Below, one piece after another: positions 6,462 to 9,525 of a DNA stretch of 9,525 nt. The notes below the pieces were generated by a model. The model had not been told where the DNA came from, did not search any database, and saw only the letters and a list, made by a program, of their open reading frames with translations. The translations under genes were made by a program, and so were the position numbers. Every line of letters begins with the position of its first letter. The stretch's first letter is position 1. Origin of the DNA: Gammaproteobacteria bacterium (GTDB lineage Bacteria > Pseudomonadota > Gammaproteobacteria > Pseudomonadales > Azotimanducaceae); NCBI GenBank assembly GCA_009840715.1, contig VXNE01000158.1:1-9525 (forward strand). Direction: 5' to 3'.

Positions 6462-6494
6462 CGGCGTTTCCTCTCGCTTGCGGTCTCTCCGTCC

Positions 6495-6956
6495 TTGAAG
6501 CGCGCCCTCGCGATTGTATCCCTTGGTCTGCTCGGTTGCGGCGAGTCCGCGCCGCCGGTTGCGTACGAGCCCGTGCATGACATGCAGGAGACGATGCGCC
6601 TGGTCCTGGACCCGGCCGCGGACGTGATCTGGAGCTCGGCCGGCGCCATCGTCACCCAGGACGGCGTCGTTGACCTCGCCCCGACGACGGACGAAGGCTG
6701 GCAGCGAGTGGCGCATGCGGCGGCGGTGGTGGCCGAGTCCGGCAATCTCCTGATGATGCCGGGCCACGCTGTCGACCGGGACGACTGGACGGAGATCTCG
6801 CGGGGACTGATACGGGTCGGCGTGCAGGCGCGGAACGCCGCCGAGGCGCAGGATGCGGATGCCCTGTTCGAGGCCGGCGGCGGGCTCTACAACGTCTGCG
6901 TATCGTGTCACCAACAGTATTGGGTGGACCGTCCGGTGCGCGCGGGCGAGGCGTGA
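6495..6956 (+). CDS. c-type cytochrome lipoprotein (cytochrome c'-like)
   Basis: The 153-residue protein starts with a short lipoprotein signal peptide (MKRALAIVSLGLLGC) whose lipobox LLGC puts the lipidated cysteine at residue 16. After a mostly helical body comes one heme-attachment motif CVSCH (135-139), in LYNVCVSCHQQYW near the C-terminus. A single C-terminal CxxCH after a helical bundle is the arrangement of cytochrome c', although the overall match to that family is loose. It should sit in the periplasm anchored to a membrane, carrying one covalent heme c. The TTG at 6495 is preferred because it gives a textbook signal peptide. The ATG at 6411 and GTG at 6429 would add 28 or 22 residues in front of it, and no Shine-Dalgarno settles the matter. 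Its stop overlaps the HupE start (GTGA). Confidence 0.82.
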   Translation: MKRALAIVSLGLLGCGESAPPVAYEPVHDMQETMRLVLDPAADVIWSSAGAIVTQDGVVDLAPTTDEGWQRVAHAAAVVAESGNLLMMPGHAVDRDDWTEISRGLIRVGVQARNAAEAQDADALFEAGGGLYNVCVSCHQQYWVDRPVRAGEA

Positions 6957-7642
6957 AGGCGGCCGGCCGGGCGGGTCTTGGCGTTCTGGCGCTGCTCGCG
7001 GCCCAGGCCGCGTTCGGCCATGCGGTGTCGGACTCCGACGCGCTCTTCGTCGAGAGCATCGACGGTCCCGCGGTGGCGCCGTTCCTCTATCTCGGGGCGA
7101 AGCACATGGTCACCGGCTACGACCACCTGCTCTTCCTGGTCGGTGTGATCTTCTTCCTGTACCGGCTGCGGGACGTCGCGCTCTACGTGACCCTGTTCAC
7201 GGCGGGGCACAGCATCACGCTGCTCGCCGGCGTGCTCGGCGGATGGCAGGTCAACCCGTGGGTGATCGACGCGATTATCGGGCTCTCCATCGTCTACAAG
7301 GCATTCGAGAACCTCGACGGCTTCCGGCGAGTGTTCGGCATCGCCCCGGACACGCGCGCGGCCGTGCTGGTGTTCGGACTCTTCCACGGTCTGGGGCTCG
7401 CGACCAAGCTGCAGGAACTCGTGCACTCCGAGAACGGGCTGCTCGTCAACATCGTGAGCTTCAACGTGGGCGTCGAACTCGGCCAGTTCACGGCGCTCGC
7501 GGCGGTGCTGGCGCTCCTCCTCTTCTGGCGCACGCGGCCGAGCTTCGCGCGGCACGCCTTCGCCACGAACGTCGCGCTCATGGCGGGCGGCTTCGGGCTC
7601 GCGGGGTACCAGCTCGGCGGCCTGTTCCTGGCACCGGCATGA
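6953..7642 (+). CDS. HupE/UreJ-family membrane protein
   Basis: The 229-residue protein has a signal peptide (about 1-22, ending QAAFG before HAVSD) and about six to seven hydrophobic segments. Family landmarks are His51-x6-His58 in AKHMVTGYDHLLFLVGV, FTAGHSITLLAG (His86), KAFENLDGF, FGLFHGLGLA (His145) and VNIVSFNVGVELGQ. HupE and UreJ proteins are associated with nickel supply to hydrogenase and urease. This longer branch is widespread without either enzyme, and none is present here, so a metal-transport role is plausible but unproven. The GTG at 6953 gives a clean signal peptide and overlaps the preceding TGA by four bases (GTGA). The next gene starts in an ATGA overlap at 7639, indicating translational coupling on both sides. 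Confidence 0.88.
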   Translation: MKAAGRAGLGVLALLAAQAAFGHAVSDSDALFVESIDGPAVAPFLYLGAKHMVTGYDHLLFLVGVIFFLYRLRDVALYVTLFTAGHSITLLAGVLGGWQVNPWVIDAIIGLSIVYKAFENLDGFRRVFGIAPDTRAAVLVFGLFHGLGLATKLQELVHSENGLLVNIVSFNVGVELGQFTALAAVLALLLFWRTRPSFARHAFATNVALMAGGFGLAGYQLGGLFLAPA

Positions 7643-8205
7643 CCGCGGCTCCCCCGGAGGGACCATCGGCGGCCCGCATCGTCGCGACCTCAGCCGCGGC
7701 GGCCGCCGTCGCGGCGGGTGTCCTGTTCACCGTGGTGCTGCCCGCGGAGTTCGGCTTCGACCCGCTCGGTACGGGGCAGGCGCTCGGCGTCCTCGGGCTG
7801 TCCCGGGACGTGACGAGTACACTCGCGCGCCAGGAGGACCGATTCCTCACGGACGAGATCCGCTTCACGCTGTCGCCGTTCGAGTCGGTCGAGTACAAGT
7901 ACCGGCTCGAGGAAGGCGACAGCATGGTGTACGACTGGACGGCGACCGGCGAGGTGCTCTACGAACTGCACAGCGAACCGGACGGCGCCGAGCCCGGCTA
8001 CGCGGAGTCCTTTGACCGTGCCCGCGCCGACCGCGGCGCGGGCACGTACGTGGCGCCGTTCCCGGGCATGCACGGCTGGTTCTTCGAGAACCGCGGCGAG
8101 ACCGCCGCCGCGCTGCCGCGGCGCACGGCGGGCTTCTACTCCACGGCGTTCGAGTACCGCGACGGCGGCCGCTTCGAACGGCCCATCCCCGGCGGGGCTC
8201 CGTAG
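7639..8205 (+). CDS. Transmembrane anchor protein (HupE-associated)
   Basis: The 188-residue protein has one N-terminal membrane segment (about 13-34) followed by a conserved LPAEFGFDPLGTGQALGVLGL stretch (34-54; first and last residues of the segment quoted in part) and a soluble domain outside the membrane. The soluble part looks beta-rich: FESVEYKYRLEEGDSMVYDW, then a GEVLYELHSEP strand, then FPGMHGWFFENR (141-152) and TAGFYSTAFEY. I recognise it as the family usually named 'transmembrane anchor protein', often found beside HupE/UreJ-like genes. Its biochemical role is unknown to me. The alternating strands and the HGWFFENR signature suggest a small beta-sandwich that could hold or shield a partner in the periplasm. 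The start is the ATG at 7639, which overlaps the HupE stop (ATGA). Confidence 0.8.
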   Translation: MTAAPPEGPSAARIVATSAAAAAVAAGVLFTVVLPAEFGFDPLGTGQALGVLGLSRDVTSTLARQEDRFLTDEIRFTLSPFESVEYKYRLEEGDSMVYDWTATGEVLYELHSEPDGAEPGYAESFDRARADRGAGTYVAPFPGMHGWFFENRGETAAALPRRTAGFYSTAFEYRDGGRFERPIPGGAP

Positions 8206-8233
8206 GGCGCCGCGGCCGACGAGGAGTTGCCTG

Positions 8234-8794
8234 ATGTCGCTGCTGCCTTTCTGCGAGTGGCTCGCGAGCACGCGCTGGAGCATCGCGCTGCACGAGTCGC
8301 TCTGGGCCTACCCCATCATCGAGTCGACCCACGTGGTGACGCTGCTGCTGTTCGCCGGGACGGTGATGATGGTCGACCTGCGGCTGCTCGGGGTCGCGTT
8401 CCGGGACGTGCCGGTCTCGGAGATGAACGCGCGGCTCCTGCCCTGGACGGTAGCCGGCGCGGTCATCATGGTGACCACGGGACTGCTCCTCTTCTACGCC
8501 ATCCCGGTACGCACCTACCAGAGCGTCTGGTTCCGCATCAAGGTGGTCTTCCTGGTCGCGGCGGCGATCAACGTCTGGTTCTTCCACCGCCGCGTGCAGC
8601 GTGACCGGGAGCGCTGGGACACCGATCCGAAGCCCCCGCTCGCCGCCCGCGTCTCGGCCGGCGTGTCGCTGGTGCTGTGGTCCGGGATCATCGTGTTCGG
8701 CCGCATGATCGCCTACAACTGGTTCGACTGTTACCGGCCCCAATCCGACTTCGTCTACTGGCTTGCGGGGTGCGTCGTGGAGGCGCAGGCATGA
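8234..8794 (+). CDS. DUF6644-like multi-spanning membrane protein (paralogue A)
   Basis: The 186-residue protein has four or five hydrophobic segments (about 25-55, 68-91, 101-118 and 137-160). It opens with CEWLASTRWSIALHESLWAYP and IIESTHVV, followed by MMVDLRLLG, TTGLLLFYAIPVRTYQ, a WFRIK segment and FGRMIAYNWFDC, a pattern I associate with DUF6644. His33 in segment 1 and His118 (WFFHRR) match His33 and His119 of the next protein, so they may be a ligand pair for heme b or a metal. His20 precedes ESLW. A good Shine-Dalgarno, GAGGAG (8221-8226), lies 7 bases before the ATG at 8234 and fixes this start. It is the only operon member with such a site and the only junction with a gap (28 bases). 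It ends in an ATGA overlap with the next gene. Confidence 0.82.
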   Translation: MSLLPFCEWLASTRWSIALHESLWAYPIIESTHVVTLLLFAGTVMMVDLRLLGVAFRDVPVSEMNARLLPWTVAGAVIMVTTGLLLFYAIPVRTYQSVWFRIKVVFLVAAAINVWFFHRRVQRDRERWDTDPKPPLAARVSAGVSLVLWSGIIVFGRMIAYNWFDCYRPQSDFVYWLAGCVVEAQA

Positions 8795-9261
8795 ACTGGC
8801 TCGAGGTGTTCGACGCGCTCGAGCGCACCGCCGTCGGCCAGACGATCCGCGAGTCCCTCTGGCTCTTCCCGGCGATCGAGGCGGTGCACCTGCTGGGCCT
8901 CGGCCTGCTCGGCGGGTCGCTGCTGGTCGTCGACCTGCGCCTGCTCGGCCTCGGCCTGCGGGGCCGCGCTCCGCACCTGGTGCTCGCTGACGCCCGGCCC
9001 TGGTTCCTCGCGGCGCTCGCGACCATGTTCGCGACCGGCATTCCACTGTTCCTCTCCGAAGCCATCAAGTGCTTCTACAACTACTCCTTCTGGGTCAAGA
9101 TGATCGGCCTCACCACGGGCCTCGTGTTCACCTTCGCGATCAAGCACCCGCTGGTGCGGCGCGATCCCGGGAGGCTCCTGGGCGCCCTACTGGGGCTCGT
9201 GTCGCTCGGCGTGTGGTTCACGGTCGCCGCCGCGGGGCGGTGGATCGGCTTCTCGGGATAG
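8791..9261 (+). CDS. DUF6644-like multi-spanning membrane protein (paralogue B)
   Basis: The 156-residue protein has about four hydrophobic segments (about 24-55, 70-90, 100-118 and 128-150). It shares with paralogue A the pattern ESLW..P.IE..H (residues 21-33), the VVDLRLLG segment, a TG..LF element, FW.K, and GR.I near the end. His33 and His119 are at the same places as His33 and His118 of A, but the residue before ESLW is Arg20 instead of His20. It lacks the YNWFDC tail of A. The two probably arose by duplication and may form a heterodimer in the membrane. The start is the ATG at 8791, overlapping the stop of A by four bases. The stop codon TAG runs directly into a hairpin, suggesting the operon ends here. 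Function unknown. Confidence 0.8.
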   Translation: MNWLEVFDALERTAVGQTIRESLWLFPAIEAVHLLGLGLLGGSLLVVDLRLLGLGLRGRAPHLVLADARPWFLAALATMFATGIPLFLSEAIKCFYNYSFWVKMIGLTTGLVFTFAIKHPLVRRDPGRLLGALLGLVSLGVWFTVAAAGRWIGFSG

Positions 9262-9281
9262 GAGCGCCCCGTCGGCGCTCC
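9261..9281 (+). terminator. Candidate hairpin at the end of the five-gene operon
   Basis: GGAGCGCC (9261-9268) pairs perfectly with GGCGCTCC (9274-9281) around the 5-base loop CCGTC. The stem begins at the last base of the final stop codon. Stability and position suit transcript ending, but no T-run follows, so a canonical intrinsic terminator is not shown. Confidence 0.45.
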
Positions 9282-9525
9282 CTCGGCGCGGCCGGCACCT
9301 CCCAACCCAACAGCGCCCGTCAACCGCGGCGCCGCTCCCTCAGCGGAACATCGCCCTATTCAACCGCAGCCACCAGTTCACAAGGAGATATCGCCCCCGC
9401 GCCGAACCTCTCCCGGAAGATCCCGTTGCCCGAGTCGAGGGTGGTTATAGACAAAAGTCGCGGCCCGCGTTCATTCCCCTGGTTAAGTATGGGGTCGGGG
9501 GTGACTGTAAAAATAATGGGGGGGG
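9282..9525. other. Gene-free right end with a compositional shift
   Basis: I see no gene here. The first 150 bases are C-rich and featureless. An AAGGAG at 9382-9387 looks like a ribosome-binding site but has no start codon behind it. From about 9446 the sequence becomes less GC-rich (TTATAGACAAAAG), then contains TTAAGTATGGGGTCGGGGG and a terminal run of seven G. The TTAAGTATGG part resembles a dispersed repeat I remember from proteobacterial intergenic regions. The final G-run may be a sequence or assembly edge artefact. Confidence 0.35.

Noticed and set aside
5064..6914. 616-codon open frame on the minus strand
   Set aside because: It is a second frame over the PhyH-family gene and the cytochrome gene with arginine-rich composition; the PhyH frame has clear motifs and wins.
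6853..7638. In-frame upstream extension of the anchor protein
   Set aside because: It runs over the cytochrome and HupE genes in the wrong frame; the ATG at 7639 with the ATGA overlap is the natural start.
7865..9046. 393-codon open frame on the minus strand
   Set aside because: It is antisense to the anchor and DUF6644-like genes and strongly Arg/Pro-rich, as expected of an antisense frame in GC-rich DNA.
9426..9525. Open frame from a TTG running off the right edge
   Set aside because: It has only about 33 codons, no ribosome-binding site at a suitable distance and a G-run at its end; no similarity recognised.

Overview
This window is high-GC DNA (roughly two thirds G+C by eye) from a Gram-negative bacterium. 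The best guess is a pseudomonadote, probably an environmental gammaproteobacterium. The grounds are lipoprotein and signal-peptide genes, a glutamyl-tRNA synthetase of E. coli-like build, an encoded CCA end on the tRNA, and a HupE/UreJ plus 'transmembrane anchor' pairing that I know mainly from that group. The taxonomic guess is inference from protein style only.

Layout. (1) 1-336: the C-terminal end of a REP-associated (IS200-like, Y1) transposase enters from the left edge, and its stop codon sits inside a 17-base palindrome. (2) 352-2005: a housekeeping block of gltX, with a TATAAT box very close to its start codon, followed by tRNA-Ala(GGC). The likely tRNA promoter has a perfect TTGACA box that overlaps the gltX stop codon. 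(3) 2266-5016: three consecutive paralogous genes, each coding for four membrane segments followed by a LytTR DNA-binding domain. (4) 5017-5515: about 500 bases with no gene I can support. (5) 5516-6412, minus strand: a phytanoyl-CoA dioxygenase (PhyH)-family Fe(II)/2-oxoglutarate oxygenase. (6) 6495-9261, plus strand: a tight five-gene operon of a c-type cytochrome lipoprotein, a HupE/UreJ-family membrane protein, a 'transmembrane anchor' protein, and two paralogous DUF6644-like membrane proteins. Three of its four junctions are 4-base start/stop overlaps. (7) 9262-9525: a hairpin and then gene-free sequence that becomes less GC-rich and ends in a G-run.

How the parts may work together. The LytTR trio looks like a set of one-piece membrane-bound transcription factors. 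All three keep a CWPxxHAV motif in membrane segment 2 and a Cys-Gln at the end of segment 4, so a redox or metal signal sensed in the membrane is possible. The five-gene operon looks like an envelope module. Its lipoprotein carries a CxxCH heme site, HupE carries a set of conserved histidines, and both DUF6644-like proteins keep a pair of membrane histidines at matching positions, as a small b-type cytochrome would. This suggests an uncharacterised envelope redox or metal-handling system. Its substrate cannot be read from the sequence.
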